Shown piece after piece: positions 38,271-53,045 of a stretch of 64,000 nucleotides of DNA. The notes under the pieces are model-generated. The model saw only the letters and a list, made by a program, of their open reading frames with translations, was not told the origin of the DNA and made no database searches. Origin of the DNA: Cardinalis cardinalis (Eukaryota > Chordata > Aves > Passeriformes > Cardinalidae). The translations under genes were made by a program, and so were the position numbers. The first letter of the stretch is position 1; each line of letters opens with the position of its first letter. The stretch spans positions 2,001,074 to 2,065,073 of the forward strand of contig JACDOX010000016.1 of the NCBI GenBank assembly GCA_014549065.1, written 5' to 3'.

Positions 38271-41200
38271 CCATGGGCTCTGTTTTTCTCTTGTTTTTCA
38301 GTGTAAACAAAGACAAGAAAGGAAGCAGAAGAGCTGTTTCCTTTTTTTTAGTCAGAAGTTTCACCAACAGAAGTAATGAAGTGTGAGCTTATTCTCTGTG
38401 TGATCTCAGATTCCTCCTTACTCTGAGCTACATTTCCCTTTATCCAGAGCCTGACGTCTTGCTTTTCTACCACTCTGCTTTAGCTCCATTGTGTGCTTTA
38501 AACACCCACAAGGTGTGCTTGTTCACCTCGCCTCAGGTGTAGCATCAGGTGAACACCAGGAAGCTCTACTGCAGGTACCAAAGCAGCCAGGTAACACGCA
38601 TGAATTTCCAGTTTTCCTGTGAGCATTCTGGGTCATAATTTGANAATTGCCTATTATGTCTGCTAATTACCAGCTGCTGTCACAGACATGAGTGAGTGGT
38701 GACTGGGTGGATAACATGGAGAGTGCTTTCAGAAACAATACACCAAAACATCACTGCTCCAGATATCCTTCAGGTTTGGGGTGATATCTGAAAATGCAAG
38801 ACCTGTAAGTGAAAATGAGAACAATTATATTCTGNGCTGTGCATCTCCAAAGGCCGTACAATTTCTCTGGGGATTTTTTTTGTTCTTTTAGGGTATGAAG
38901 GTTCTTATAAGTACAGGTTGCACTGTAATATTAGTGTTTACCCTCCAAATGTGATGTTTATTTTGAGTTCAAGCACCATGGACCCAAATTTTCCAATCTC
39001 ATTTCCAGCACTGTTAAAGTGAATAACAATGAAGCAACAGAGTTTGTGTCTTGTTGCACAGCTGCAAGTGACTAAACAGAAGTCAAACTNCAACCAGTTT
39101 GGGACCAACCTCTGACCTCCAAGTAATTCCATTTTATGACAAATAGTCCATGTGGTTAATTTTCAATTATGTAGTTTATTTGCTTTTTATGTAATGCAAT
39201 CATAGATATGCAGTGTATTTTTCAAATCTGAATAAATTATTTCAAATGAGACACTAAAATCCATGATTAATTACATTATAATGCTCAAATCAGATTCTAC
39301 TTTGTGGCTGGTCAAAAGTACAGTTTCATTATAAGATTACAAACCTTTTAAAATTAAGTAGCAACAGGCATCCATCGATGCACAAGCTAACACTAATGCA
39401 GTTAAAGATGCNTGATTATTAAACAATATCTTCAGAGGATTTTACCTTGACCACGAAGTTCTATCTTGTTTTATATTCCATAGAACTGAACCTTAACCAC
39501 AAGATGAACTTAGTTGGCTTGGTCTTTTTTTGGTTCTTTTTTTGCAAAATAGGAAGTATGTTTTCCACAATTTTATCCTTTAGTTTGAAGACTTGAACTT
39601 GCAAATATTTGGGTCATGTCTTCTTGTTGAGCTATCTTAACTTTTTCTTTTCTCCTGTCAGTTTTAGTGATTTGTATGAGGAGATCCAAAATGAGCCAGG
39701 ACATAATGAAATTCTATTCTGGCTTCGTAACTTTGCATCTGTCTATTATTGTTTCAGATGAAGACTTTAGTATTGTTCTCTTCTAGGAATATTGAAAAAA
39801 GGCTTCCTGTTGTCANTAGGAAAATCAATGGCATTCATATAGAGATGTCTCTTAATTTTCCTTTTGTCTTTCCAATAATACTTTAATATTAAAATGATTA
39901 AATAATACTAGTGCAAATCTTGGTAACTTTTTTTTGCTCCATTAAATTATATGATACCAGATCTGAACAAAAGGCTTATATTCTCTACAGGCAATGACTT
40001 AGAAATAACATTTACTATGAATCTCCCAAGATGATNCAGTAGAATCTGGATTTGTTGCTCACACTTTACTATTGTAACTCATTTTTAAATAATTGAAAAT
40101 GTGAGTGTGGCTATTACTATACTCCTTTATAAATTTTTAAGTTGTGTATATCAAGAAATGTGTTAATGCAGGAGGCAACCAAAGAACAATTGAAAATAGC
40201 CACAANGTCAGAAATAAAGGGTAGGAGTATTAAAAAATGATAGTATTTTAAAAAAATCTTTCCTAGATGGAGTAGAGTTGGGTGACTGGACTGGAAACCC
40301 AGGGATGGGATTAGTTGAATGAANCCATAATTTCACTAAAGCAAGAAAGAAAAGACTCCTAGATTGAATTAAAAAGNTTTTCTTTTCTCTCATAATCTTT
40401 TTAAGTTTTCAAGTAGTCTTCTGTGGTCGTCTGCATTCAGTAATCTCTGGCTTTGNTCATCCAGTCTGTCCCAGGTTATAAATAAGGTGCTGCTGGGTTA
40501 TGGGATGGTGATGCTGGGTGTCCCCTCAGTGGGATCCAGGGCTGGCAGGGCAAGATCACTGCAATGGGGAAACCACAGAGGGTTGAAGACCCTGCAGAGT
40601 TTGTCATTTTGTCAACATCCTGTGCTCTTATCCTAAACACCCTGGGCCATTCAGGGAAGCCCAGTGGTGTTCCTGCTTTTCTTACCTTGTTTCCAGGTAG
40701 GTTGGGGTTGTTTAGAGAATTTCCTGTGCTCTGCTTATGTTACTGAGTACTTTGTAGTGCCTAGGACTGACTGAGGAGAAGCTGCAAAACTCTGTTTCAT
40801 TCAGGTAAAATCGTGCCTGTTCTTGAATGATTTAGGAAGGCAGTGCAAGGGTCATTGGCTAATCTTATCCCCGTTTTCCCCTAATAAAATGCCTGAGCAG
40901 TGATCTCTTGCTGTTGTGCCACTTGGACTGCACTAAGAATTTTATCAAATACTAACACTTTATTTTGTCTATTATTCATCAGATCCTGACAAAAAATATT
41001 ACTGACTTGGTGAAGGGGATTAAAATCCCCTCAAACAAAATGAACTTTTAGGCAGTGTCCCTGTGCTTTACTAACCTCCATCTCCCCCAAATGACACAAA
41101 ACATCATCTGGTACATCTGTGTTCCCTCCATGCTGCAGTGGAATATGCTACTTAACCCAAGGAGAAGACACATTACTGTGACTGCTTTAGAACCTGCTTG

Positions 41201-41411
41201 TTTCACCTCAGCCACAAGGCAGTCTTAGTTCTTTTATGGACACTTAACTTTCCCTGACAATAAACACTGGGAGGTTACTTTGTTCTATGGCACAATTGTC
41301 CTTTCTTCTCCTCCAAATTTCTTAAAGTAACAGCTTAGCTTNAAATTTTCACTAAAATGAAAATTTAGGAATATTCTAAAAGGACTTTCTGCTGTCTAAA
41401 GGTTTGCTAAA

Positions 41412-41453
41412 TTTTATTTACTTCCTGTGAAGTTTTATTTACTTNCTGTGAGG
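41412..41453. repeat. 21-bp tandem duplication, two copies
   Basis: TTTTATTTACTTCCTGTGAAG is repeated immediately, with one N and one G for A at the penultimate base. A recent small slippage or duplication event. Confidence 0.9.
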
Positions 41454-44400
41454 TAAAGTCAGCAAAAGAGAATTTTTGGAGCTACCTACTCTCTTNGAAG
41501 TGCAGTTCTGACCAAGGTAGAATGTTTTCTCTTGATATAATTGATTTTTTCTCTCTCCCCAACTGGAAAAAGCAACTTGAAAGTTGAAAGACATGACATA
41601 TTCTAGAAGCAAGAGGAAAAAACAAATACACAGCCTTAATTGATGTCCATCTAAAGAGCCCAGCTAGAGCACTTTGTTGTCTATATCCTGGATAGCTTTA
41701 AATTTAATATAACAAGATTTACAGGAATTGTCTTGCCTCCAATTTACCGAACATGTCACCCTTCCTAATGCATTTTTGATTCTTTTCAGATCCNTCCTCC
41801 TGATAGAAAAATCATATCTTGAACCTGTTTGGTCTTTTTTCTTTTTTTTCTCTAAATTTCTCAACATTGACAGAGCTGGTGTAACCATATTATCTGTGGT
41901 TATGCTGTTGTGGGTTTTTTAAAACATGTAATAAATAAATGGGGAGCACATTGAAGTAAATTTCCTGTTTCTNTGACTATGGTGAATATTTTTATGCATG
42001 GGCTAAAATTCAGACTTATAAACCAAGATGATTGTTGTTCAAAAAACAAACCAAGATTAGTCAAGTTAAAAAGAAGAAAGGGCCTAGTTTTGGGTCAGTG
42101 TCTGAATTCAGAAGCATCTNCTGCTCCCTGAATATATTTATTCCTGATTGTATTTTAGATTTTTTTTTAATCAGATCATTTAAAGGCAGTTTTCACTGAG
42201 CATGAATAGGAGGATGTGGCCAAATGACCTGAAGGCAGAAAGTCTTGAGCTTTTTTGGTTTTTAGATCTCTGAGTTTTTTTTTCTAAGGTAAAGATTTGG
42301 GGTGACTATTCTTTTTCCCTTTTTGAATTTAAAGTCTCTGGGATGCATTTAGAGGATATACAACTGTTAAGTGAGTGTAACAAACTTTTGAAACATAAAG
42401 GAAGTAAGTAAAGGAATAAGCAAAGGAAAGGAGGAGGAAAAATAAGACCTCACAGAAAAACGATCCAAGTTTAGGAAGACATCTCACTTAGAGGATNTCT
42501 TTAAAATCTTTCCTAGGTTTTATAGATCTTTGAATGTCTTTGAAAAACCCAGCCTTCACTGACTGAGGAATATTGAAGACAGTAATCAAGGGAGGAAACA
42601 CTTGCCAGGAGCCACTTTCTCTGTATATAGGCAAAGGTGCCAATGTGTATGTTGTGCCTCGAGGTACCTCATTGACTATATGGAGAACAGAGAGATTTTG
42701 GTTTGCTTGGTCTTTAGTAATCTGAGTAGATCAAGATACTGAAGCAGTTGTCCACATTGTCAATGTAAGATCTGCTCCCAGGTTTCTCCATCTTTATGGC
42801 TCTGGTTATCCCAGCTGGCACAAAAATTCCAAAATCACTCAGAAGATAATGATGTAGGCAGATACTTGAGTTAACTTTCCCCAGTGCTCAGTGGGGTTTT
42901 GGGGCATTTTTTGTGCCTATCAAAAAGGTCTTTCTCATACAGTCAAACTGTTTTTTTTTTTTTTGAGGGCTGGATGTGGGGTGTTTGAGTATGGTTTTTG
43001 CCTCTGGCTTATCAAAGTGATGTACTGAAATCAGGACTCCTGAGGAAATTGCCATNCCCTGAGGATGAGGTGTGAATCACTAGGACTGAGTGGAAGGCAC
43101 TGAAGTGATCCTGAGCACATGTTTTTTATTGGTCTGGGCAGAGCATCTCATCCTTACAGAGGCACTGTTTTGAACCTAATTTCATGTTCAAAGCTGGCTG
43201 GGGTGGTTTTCAGTGACCTCGTATTTCATCAGAGAGCAAGTTTCAGCAATCATTTGCACATTGGGAGAAGGATCATTGTGTCTCATTTGGCACATAATCT
43301 TTTATCCTTTCTGCTGTATACCTGCTGAGTGCACTGAATAAACCTAAAAGCAATTTAATAGCTATTCATGATGTGATGTCAAGCAGGCCTCAGGGAAAAA
43401 GGCTTCTATTTTCCAGGCTAACCAACTTGCCATCGTGCCACTTTGCAGCACATGTGTCACNTCACATTTCCAAACTCTGGGTGGCAGATCTAGCTGTGCT
43501 CCTCCTACAGTCTAGTCAGTCCTCCTTGTCTGAATCCACATTGCATTAGGTATGATAGCTCTGACGAGCCATTTCACAAAAAGTAATTTTCTTCCAGCTG
43601 CGATAACAAATTNGTAGGTTTGTGGTAACCATCTACAGCACTTGAGATAACAATACCCCCCACCTCAACAAATTATCCAGCCTTCAAANCTTTACCTGTA
43701 ACAAAAAACTCAGGTTGTGGCTTTTTTAGACCTGCTGTGTTGAGGTGTAAGGGGATTCTACACAGCCCAACTCCTCTGAAAGCATCACAGAAAGAGCACT
43801 CTGTCAGCTGGCTTACAGTAAAGAGCATTCCATTTAAAATGGATGTGTACNTCCCTGTGTCTTTGTGAAGAATATTGTACTACAAAATGAATGGCCTGGA
43901 ACAGCTGTTGCTCTGGCACATGATTGAAAAGCCAGATGACTGAACTGGGTGGTTCTTGCTGATCAGCCCCCTGTTCCAATATATATTCAGTCCATGGTTG
44001 AATTCAGGCCAGAAATTGAAAAAGGTCTTGTAACAGACCAGTGATGGACTTGAAAATTGGGGTTCCATTGTATTTTTCTAGGTCATACAAGGAACGTGGC
44101 TAAGGAACCTGTGACTCACTTGCATTTATTGGAAGGTCACTGCAAAATTGAGTCTCCTGAACTGACAAGGTGGTAACCCATTTTGTGAGACAAATTATTT
44201 TTCATCCCTTGAGTATGCATTAGACTACCATTAATCATGATAAAATCTTTATGTATTAATGGAGCTGTGCTGCATAATTCTGAAAGATTTTCAAGTTATT
44301 CTAACATTCAGCATCCACCATAAAGTATCTAAGCTAATGTTAGTGATTTCTGTACACAGAAGATTCAGTAATATTTCTGCTTTGATTATAAAACAAGCTC

Positions 44401-47217
44401 TCTTTTTACAAAGATAAAACAAAATGCTGCTTATTATTTTAGGATAAAACTATAGACAGTAGCATGAATAATATACCACTGAAAGATTGGANTAACTCAG
44501 TACAGCCAAATGAACTTTATATGGATAGTAATTTTCCATTTCCTTCTGACTAGGAATTTTTTCATTTTCAATACCCTGGACTGTTTGGTTTTTTTAAATT
44601 TTTTTATGACTTTGAAACATTCTCTAGATAACTGCAAATGTTCCAGATTAAATGCTCCTAATAAAAAAAAAATTAAACAGCCTTCTGAGGGAGGTAAGAT
44701 CTACCATCTTAGGTTTTTTGCTCTTAAAAGGTCAGAATTTATCAACATATCTTGCAGTAGATTATCAGGTGTGTTTCTGCTCTTTTGGATGTTAATTTCT
44801 TTTGAATATGTAGTCAAATAGTGTTGTCATAGGATGCCACAGTGTGGTAGCTGCTGGTAAATGCTGCTGGTTTAATAATAAATTTTTGAAATGTGTTTTA
44901 ATGTGTTTGTTGTGCTGAATTTTTTTAATATTACTGTCCTTTTCCCAAAATAGACCTTTTTTTTCCCCTGAGAGTGAGTTTTAAAGACTTTTCATTTTGC
45001 TTATTTGTTTTTTTTTTTCCTAATATTGCTAGGCTGCCTTTCTGTGGTCCTCATAATGTGTTTTTTACAGGTAGAAGTTGAGAATAAAATGCTGCTATTA
45101 GGTGAGAGTGCAGAGTTCAGCTATGTACTAAAACAGACTCGCTCCCACACCAGGTGTCACTCTGAAATGGATTATAGATTGCAATTCCTTAATTTTTTTT
45201 TTTCAGTCAGAATGATGTTTAAGCAATCAATAAGGAGCCTGTTGTAGGCATAGTGGATCTCACAGTGCTTAAGGAGCAGTTGAGGCACAGAAGGGACAAT
45301 ACCAGCTACATCAGACACTCTGCATCTGCTTTATAAGGAACAGTATACAAATATACCACTGTACTTGTGGGAGTTTAAAACTGCAAAAGTTACAGTGCAA
45401 GTAACTAGCAAGGAGCTTGCNAGAGTCTGGGATCTCCTTGTCTTTGTTTCCCCACACAGATTTTCTGCTGTGGTTACATTGATGCTGATACTTTTGTTTT
45501 TTTGCAGAGAGATTTAAAAAACAATTAGGGCAAGAAAAACCAAAGTAAGAAGGGTCTTTATATCCTTCTGGTTGATAGGGGCNTAGGATATAGTTATTTA
45601 TTAGCCTGTCAATCTGTTTTCTGTGTTTAGAACTCCTTACTTTCTGGCTGTGGTCCATTACCCTGACTGATCACTTTGAGCTCAGGACATGGGTAGTGGA
45701 GAGAAATGAAANAGTGCTTTGTCAAGAGAATCATCTCCTGCTTCTTCAGGAGATGGAAAGCATGTGATAGGCTGTGACTCAAGTGCTGCAGATGAGAATG
45801 GCACTATCTCCACCAGAACTGATGATGATAAGTCAGATTTATCCTTTCTCTTATCGCTCCTCTGGAGCTGGTAGTAATACACTCTGAAAGAGCTTTTTTC
45901 ATTCCCTGAGGCTCTGGCAGGACGATAGAAACCAAATTCTGCTCTGCCTGTTAGGCATGAGTTTGGGGCAAAGATGAGTCCTGACTCTGCAGAGCCTCTG
46001 TCCCTGGGACAGCACATTGATGTGTGAACCAGAGGTTTTACTGCTCTTTGCCAGCAGAACTATTTCCCCTCCAATGAAACAACCACAGAGACCCTGCTTG
46101 AATTAAATCTTGATATGAAACTTTAGTAACTGCTTTGTTTGTTTGAGTAAGATCTCACAGGGAGTTTCACCAAGGCAGACCTGTTCTGTTGCCCCCAGGA
46201 TTTTAGGTCTAGTCCAAAATGTTGCCTACNTTGTGGGGTTTTTGTGAGTTTGGCTTTTTGTGGAGGGTTTTTGTTGTAGGCTTTTTTCCCCTCGTTTTTG
46301 CTCTTCTGCTTCCTACACAGTTTGTCAGTGTTTTGCAAGGAGCAAGACAAAAGAGTGGAAGAATAAACTGAATGTCTTCTCAACACAATAAAAGTGAGTG
46401 ACAGTCAGTGACTGAGAATTAGAACTAAAAATATTCTTCTCTGAATCTTTGAGATAAGAGTAATTTTGCTAATAAAAACCCCCTGATGTCTCATTTCAAT
46501 AGACTTAATGCAGCAGATTCTGGCAGGAGTTCCACTCCCATGTAGGTTTTGGGTTTGCTTAGAAAAAACATCAAGCATACTTGAACATTTGTGAGCAAAA
46601 CAATTCTGCCAGTTCAGTCTTTTTATTTTTTTTTTGCCATTGCTTCAGATAAGTTGGTAATACACNGTAGAGGTGAGAAACTTTTTTAACAGACAAAAAT
46701 GTGGTGTTTGGCTCTCTTCACACTGAATAGCCTGTTCTGCTGACTTCCAACTGGGACAACTGACCCACCAGTAACCACATTCAAAGTTGAACATCAGTGC
46801 CTCCTCTGAAATATGGCAGTTCTGAGGACAGGTATGCAGAGGGAGCTGTATGACAAGAGAGACACACATAATTCTAGGGTACGCCTGTTAGTTTGAATAA
46901 ACTTAGCCATGATCTCCAGGGACTTGTTTATTTGTTACTNTCTTTTTATTTCCCACCCAAAAAAAAGTCCTTCAGGAAGCACTACAGTATTTTTTGTTTT
47001 CCTTTTTTTCCNNAGAAACTTTATTTGATGCAAGAGATAGAAAAGTTGAGAAGAAATATCTTTGGAAAACAAAAGGGGAATGGTAACTAAGGGCAAATTT
47101 CCAAGAAGTANTTAAACAACTAGAGATGCAGTTACACTTTACAAAAGAAAATGTGACAGCTGCTTGTACTGGGATGTGCACAGTTTAGAGAAGTGGGGCG
47201 ATTGCTTTCAGGAGCTT

Positions 47218-47292
47218 GGTGGGGTTTTTTTGTTTAGGGTTTTTTTTTTTGCTTGGTTGGTTTGTTTTTATTTTTTGGGGGTTTTTTTTTGT
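47218..47292. repeat. G/T-rich low-complexity tract
   Basis: The plus strand is nearly all G and T, with runs of 7 to 12 T separated by GGG/GGGGG. Same class as the tracts at 24209 and 60361. Confidence 0.8.
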
Positions 47293-48623
47293 GCTATTCA
47301 GTGCATAAATACTTTTCTGTGAGAGGAAAAGAAATGTTGTGGCTTGGAGGGACTTCAGAACCTAATTCTGTTTATAGAGGCTGTTCTCGACCTGAGACAC
47401 AGGAAGTCTTAGGCTCGACCCAANGTAGCCACAAGGTCAAAGGGCCTGATACAGAACAAAAGTGAAAGTTCTTTGAAGTTCAATCATGTTGGCTGCCCCT
47501 TCTCAAGCCAGGCAGAGCTCTGAATGCTTCAGAAGAAAGAATCAGCCCCAGCTCTGTAGAACACAAATTGTACCATGAATATTCTTTCCCATTCACTGAG
47601 CCCCATCCCCTTGTGTTCTGTAAAGAAAACACATTGTGCTTCCACAGCTTTCTTTGAGAAACTGAACACCCTTAGACTTTTGATTATNAATTCCCAGGTG
47701 AATATCAAGGAGAAAAGAAAATAAGTGTAAAATTCCTGCACAAATGTAATGTGTCTAAGACGTGCTGGCAGCCACATTTCCATTGTTGAAGCTGTCTATT
47801 GTTAGCAGTTGTTTAATCACATTTCAAGTTTTAGTTTATTGGTTTTTTGTGATGAATGGGCAAATGGTAAAGATACCAATTGGGAAGAGGATAAATTTTC
47901 AGGAGAGCTGAAACATTGTTTTTTAATATCTTAAAAAACTAATTTCTTTTATTATTTAGGAACATAAATGAGAGAGAAATCCTAGGAACATCATTTATGT
48001 AAGACACTTTCCATCAAGAAAAAGAACAAAATACAGTGACAATCTTCCAAACTAATTATATTTCGATTTGTCCCTTGGACCCTTACAGACCCATACTTTA
48101 TTTTGCTGTTGTATAAAATTTCAGCTGTAACTCTTAGCAGTGTGATTGTGATAAAATATAACAGGATGTGCTTACTGACTTCATGCAGATACCTGGATTT
48201 TCTAGCCTTAATAAGGTCTCAGGAGACTGCTTTTTCAAGGTAAAGCATTCTCATGTATGACTTTTCAATTATTTTTTTTTTTTATTGTACCAAGTTTACA
48301 GGACTTTGTCTCACATAATCTTCTAAATGGTTTCATGTTTATTGCAGCAACAGAATGCTCTCAGTGATAAATGAGGCAAGCATTTTCCTGTCACTTATTC
48401 TAATTGTCTTATGCTCAAAAGGCACATGGGAACACATTTTATAACTTGCCTTTGATTACCTGTTTTGGATCTTTTCACCTGGATAAGTAAGCTGCTGGAA
48501 AATGTCATACAATTATTAAATTACTCATAGTTGGAATTTTTTAGAAGTTCTTGATGCTAGATGGATTTGGAGCGACTGATAATGACTAATTTGCTTTTAA
48601 AATATTCCTAATAAAATATACAT

Positions 48624-48640
48624 AGAGAGAGAGAGGGAGA
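48624..48640. repeat. Short (GA)n run
   Basis: About seven GA units, one of them broken by GGG. Confidence 0.8.
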
Positions 48641-51600
48641 TACAAACCTTGCCAGCAAAAATCAGAAATATGCAGAGCTCCCTAAAATCTCGATGGGGAT
48701 CATATCCTGTTTTAAAATAATCACATATATGGAACAGTGGAGCTGTTCAGAACACAAGGTGAATTATTTCTGTGTCTGCATGAGCTGTTCCATGCTGTGC
48801 TCAGCAAATATGGGTATCACAACACTGAGCTGTCTCAAACACCAGCAGCTATGATAAATTAAAAAAAAAATAAAAATCACCAGTTTCATTCATGAATATT
48901 GAAAATGAGGTTTGAATTCTGAATTATGGGTAAAAATGTTCTGCAAGAAATACTGGGATTTAAATAACTTTTATAACACTCAAATTTGCTCTAATACTTT
49001 TCTACTCCTTAACAAAGAATCACATTTTTAAAATGTTATCAATTTACATTTGAGGAGCTCTGCTTAGAGCAATAATGTCAGGAAGATGATATATGTAACT
49101 CAGAGTAGACCTCATGATAGAGTTTTAAAAATTTCTTCTACTAAAGCATCTGTTCTGGAGGAACCATAATAGATTTCACTGTGGCTGAAGTTCTTTTTCT
49201 ATCCAATGTGACAGAAACCTNTAGCTGTTTTTAATGAGGACCAAAATGTTATCTCAAGTACATTGAGAGGTAATTTTAAAGAAGTATCTTTTGCTTGGGA
49301 TTAAAAGAGATGTTCCTTCACTTGCAAACTCTGGTAACCTCTTAGCCCTGTCCTGCTGGTGCATCTCAGCTGAAAAGAGTCTGAGAACAGGTGGAGAATG
49401 CACTGAAATGGGCAAAGCTGCTGCTGGCCCCATATGGCACAGCAGTGANTAGAGGTCCCTCCTTCTGGAGGCTGTGCAAAGTGACAATCTCCAGCCTCTG
49501 AGATGAAGTCTGGGATAATTTGCCATCAGATGTATTTATTCTGTGGTTTATTCTGTGATCATAGTTTTCTGTGTGTGAAATGGAGTTTGCTGTATTTCCA
49601 AATTCAGTTTGAAAATATTAATCCAGCAATTGCCCTGTTTCTGGGGTTTTCAGTAGAATGTTGAGGGATGTTTTGAGCAACAGAAAAGGAGTAGATTTCT
49701 CTTTAGGTTTTAATAAACTCTTTCTAATGAAATGAGACATCCTGTCGGCAAGGGAAGGGAGGAATCATGTCTGTTTTCTCCATGGACAAGGTGTCAAGCA
49801 ACAGCAAAAGAGAATCTGCAAAGGAAGATGAGCCAGGAGCCAAGGGCAGCACCAAGACAGGCAGAGCAGAGCCATCAGCCAACAGGGAGGCAGCTGCCAG
49901 ATCCCAAACAACTGACCNAGTCCATCTGGATTCAGGCCAAGAAGCCAAAGAGAGGCAGGGAGCTGCCTGCACCTGAGCACCATCAGGGCATGGCTGAGCA
50001 GAAGGGGGGGTCCTGAGATGCTGCAGGGAGCTTTGTGCTTCTCATTGCTCTGACAATCCCACTCAGCTGAGCTGAGCTGACACAACTGCTGTTCTGGAGC
50101 AGGCTTTGTGCTGCTGCTCTGGGGTGGGATGGAGGAGAATGCAGGGGCTCACATGGAAGGGGCTCACAGGCTCTTGAGGGTGGTCAGTCTGCTGTGAACT
50201 CCTGACATCAGCAATGTGTGTCACACCCTTGCCTTACTGGCTGTAGCTCCATTAGTGAAAATGAGTTAATTAGCTGAGCTGTTAATGTATATTCATCTGT
50301 TAACGTTGTGGTTCTTAAAGCTTGTTGCAAGTCTGCTTCTTCAGAGCACAGGGACACTATTAAAAATAAAAAGGTACCTGTCAAAAATCACAAAAACTGT
50401 TTAACTGTATTTTGATGGATAATGAAAAAAAAAATTATGCGCTCTTTGTTTGAACTTGAAAATCCTAAGGATTTTCTGATGAGGAAGTTTCTAAAAATGG
50501 TTTGTGAAGGTTGAGGTATAGGAATGCCAGTCTTAAAAAAAAAAATCAAGGTGAAGCTGTACCTCTACAAGGGGATAGAGTACAGGTTANTAAATGAGGT
50601 GGGTTAAATGCAAAAGACTCAGAAGTCTCCCAATCATTAAANAGTGTCAGCTCCCCAGGGTGCAAGAGTCCTCTTTGGAATCCCTATTTTCATGCAGTGT
50701 AATACTGTCTTTAATAACATACCAAAAATGGATGCACTTCTCAATCTTGGCCAGAATTGGAGAAAAAAAAAAATCGGACCTTTCTCTGATTAAATTTTTT
50801 GGGGTTTACTGTTTTGTTCATGCTACTTTTNAATTTTTTTCTTGTAGACTGAAAAAAGTGGGGGAATAGTTAAATGTTTATAGTGTGTTCAGTCATTGGG
50901 TAATAACTGTGCTTGGTCTCTATTTTTCTATAAAAGTATTAAATATAACTATCTAAAGTTTCAANGAGATGACAATAGAAATATTTCACATGAGCCTTGC
51001 CAGAAATTTCTATTTTGGCATACAAATCTAAGTCAATCAGATTTGCAGGAGACATCTGTGAGAAGCTCATTTTCAGCAGGTTGCTTTTAATCAGTCTGAG
51101 TATTTCCTTGACCACATCAGACTTCTGTAGGCACTGAAGGAGAATGGCTTCTAGCAAGTGGTGCAGTGTATAGCCTTGTAAAGTTCTGGTGCCATTGAAA
51201 TAATTTATTGGGTTTTTTTAAGGCTTAAATGACTGCAAGTAATAATAAGGCNAACTTTAATACCTCTTAAAACCATTTGGTTTAGCACTGAATGTAGTGA
51301 GCACTGGATGTCGTATCTTATTTTATTAACAGAAGAGAAAAGATTCAGAAATGAGGCAGTCCTAATGAAAATAATACTCCTTGGGTTCTGCTTTTGTGAT
51401 GTAGGTATTGCTATTTACTACTCAACTTTTTAAACTTTAGAGTAAAAAANCAAAAGATAAATATGTCAAAGAGCATTTTGTTTAATCTGTGTAGTTAGTG
51501 GGCACTAAAAATCACTGCAGATACTGCTTGAATCTGCTGTGCTGTGCATTGTATGTATGTCCTCTGCCATCTTGGGTCCTGTGGGACAATCATTCCAAAA

Positions 51601-52950
51601 TTGAAATAATGGAGCACAAAAGTCATTTGGTATGTTCAGTTTTGATACAGCCACAGGATGTCATTGATTTTTCCCAAAATACAAGTTTCCTCTGATATGT
51701 AATCAGATCATCAGAAAATAACATTCTGGCAACTCTGTTATTGAGAAATGTTTGTTTCTTCCTGTTTTTTTTTTTTTTTCCTTCCAAGAAAAAGATGCAC
51801 GTTTGGCCTCTTGCTGGAGCACTCAGGGGGGACTTTGACTGTCTTGGACCACATGAGTNCATTGAGCAGCATCTACAGAATCTCTGCTCAAAAACAAGGC
51901 CAGCAAGGTGACATGACAGCCTGGTGTCCCTGTGAGCACCAGCTAGCCTCAGAAAAAGGACAGCAAAGCTGGCTCACCAGCATGAATTAAATGCTGTGTA
52001 AGAAAGGTTCACCCACTCTTTACAGAGCATGAAGATATTAGGGGTAATATCAAGTGTGACAGAGAAGTCCCATTGCAGCCAGTTAGACTGTTTCCCTTTT
52101 TAAAATATCCAAAGATGTGCCAGATTATAGCCCAAATTTAGCCANTGAACTCTCTGGTCAAAGACACTTTTATCTCACTCTGGGATGGTACAGCTCATAG
52201 CACNATATGATCTTGGTTTAGGCTCTGTCCAAGTCTATCAGACAAGTAATGAAGTTCTCTTCTGGAGCTATTCAGATTACTCCTANATGTAAAGCATAGG
52301 CTAGTCTACATGAAATAGGTCTCCAAGTGACTCAATTTGCCCATTATTCTACTTTAAAATAGAAGAGGAAGATAGAAAGGACATAAATTTTGTTACTAAT
52401 GCTTCAAGNTCTCTCTAAGAGTGTCTAATAAAACCTCATAATTGTAAGTATTGTTCAATGTTTCCAAACTAAAATTTACAGTGAAAGGCAGAGGGAGGAA
52501 CATTTATGTTTCTTTCTCTTTTTCTTCTGAAACAATACCTTGTTAACTCTAAGGAGAAGCTGCAAAATGAAGTGATTGTGATATTTCATTAACCTTTGGT
52601 TGTTGTCAATTTTGCCTTAATGGCAGTATGTAAATTTTCCCTCACTTTGGATGTCATTCTGCTGGCATATGGAATATCGTTCATAGNATTCTTACTGGGT
52701 CAGTAGATGGTTTCTTCTGTCAGTGGTATTTGTGAAAGCAGAATCTTACTGCCAATAAAAAGTGTGTGTAACATCTTTAATATGCAAACATATGTTCATC
52801 CTGAAACTGCCCTTGTTGCTAATAGCTGCAAGCTGACATCTGCTTCTGTTAGTGAGCCTTGTCTAGGTCNCCAATAGCTGTTTGAAGAGGAAAGCCTATG
52901 CCGAGTTGCAGAGTTCAAATTATGAAGGGACTTCAACTATACTGAAGAAA

Positions 52951-53045
52951 ATATAATGTTAATTTGTTATAGATTATATATAGAATCTATATATTTTTTA
53001 TATACTATACTAATTATCATATATAATATATTAAGAAAATATTTT
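52951..53045. repeat. AT-rich run with hairpin
   Basis: Nearly pure A/T. TATAGATT (52968-52975) and its reverse complement AATCTATA (52984-52991) can pair around an 8-base loop. Confidence 0.8.

Noticed and set aside
40564..40746. Exon-like frame ending near TTTCCAGGTAGG
   Set aside because: The donor-like word lies inside the frame, there is no acceptor and no protein motif.
45071..45101. 31-base micro-exon between TTTTTTACAG and GTGAGAG
   Set aside because: Good-looking splice words are frequent by chance and there is no supporting frame or neighbouring exon.
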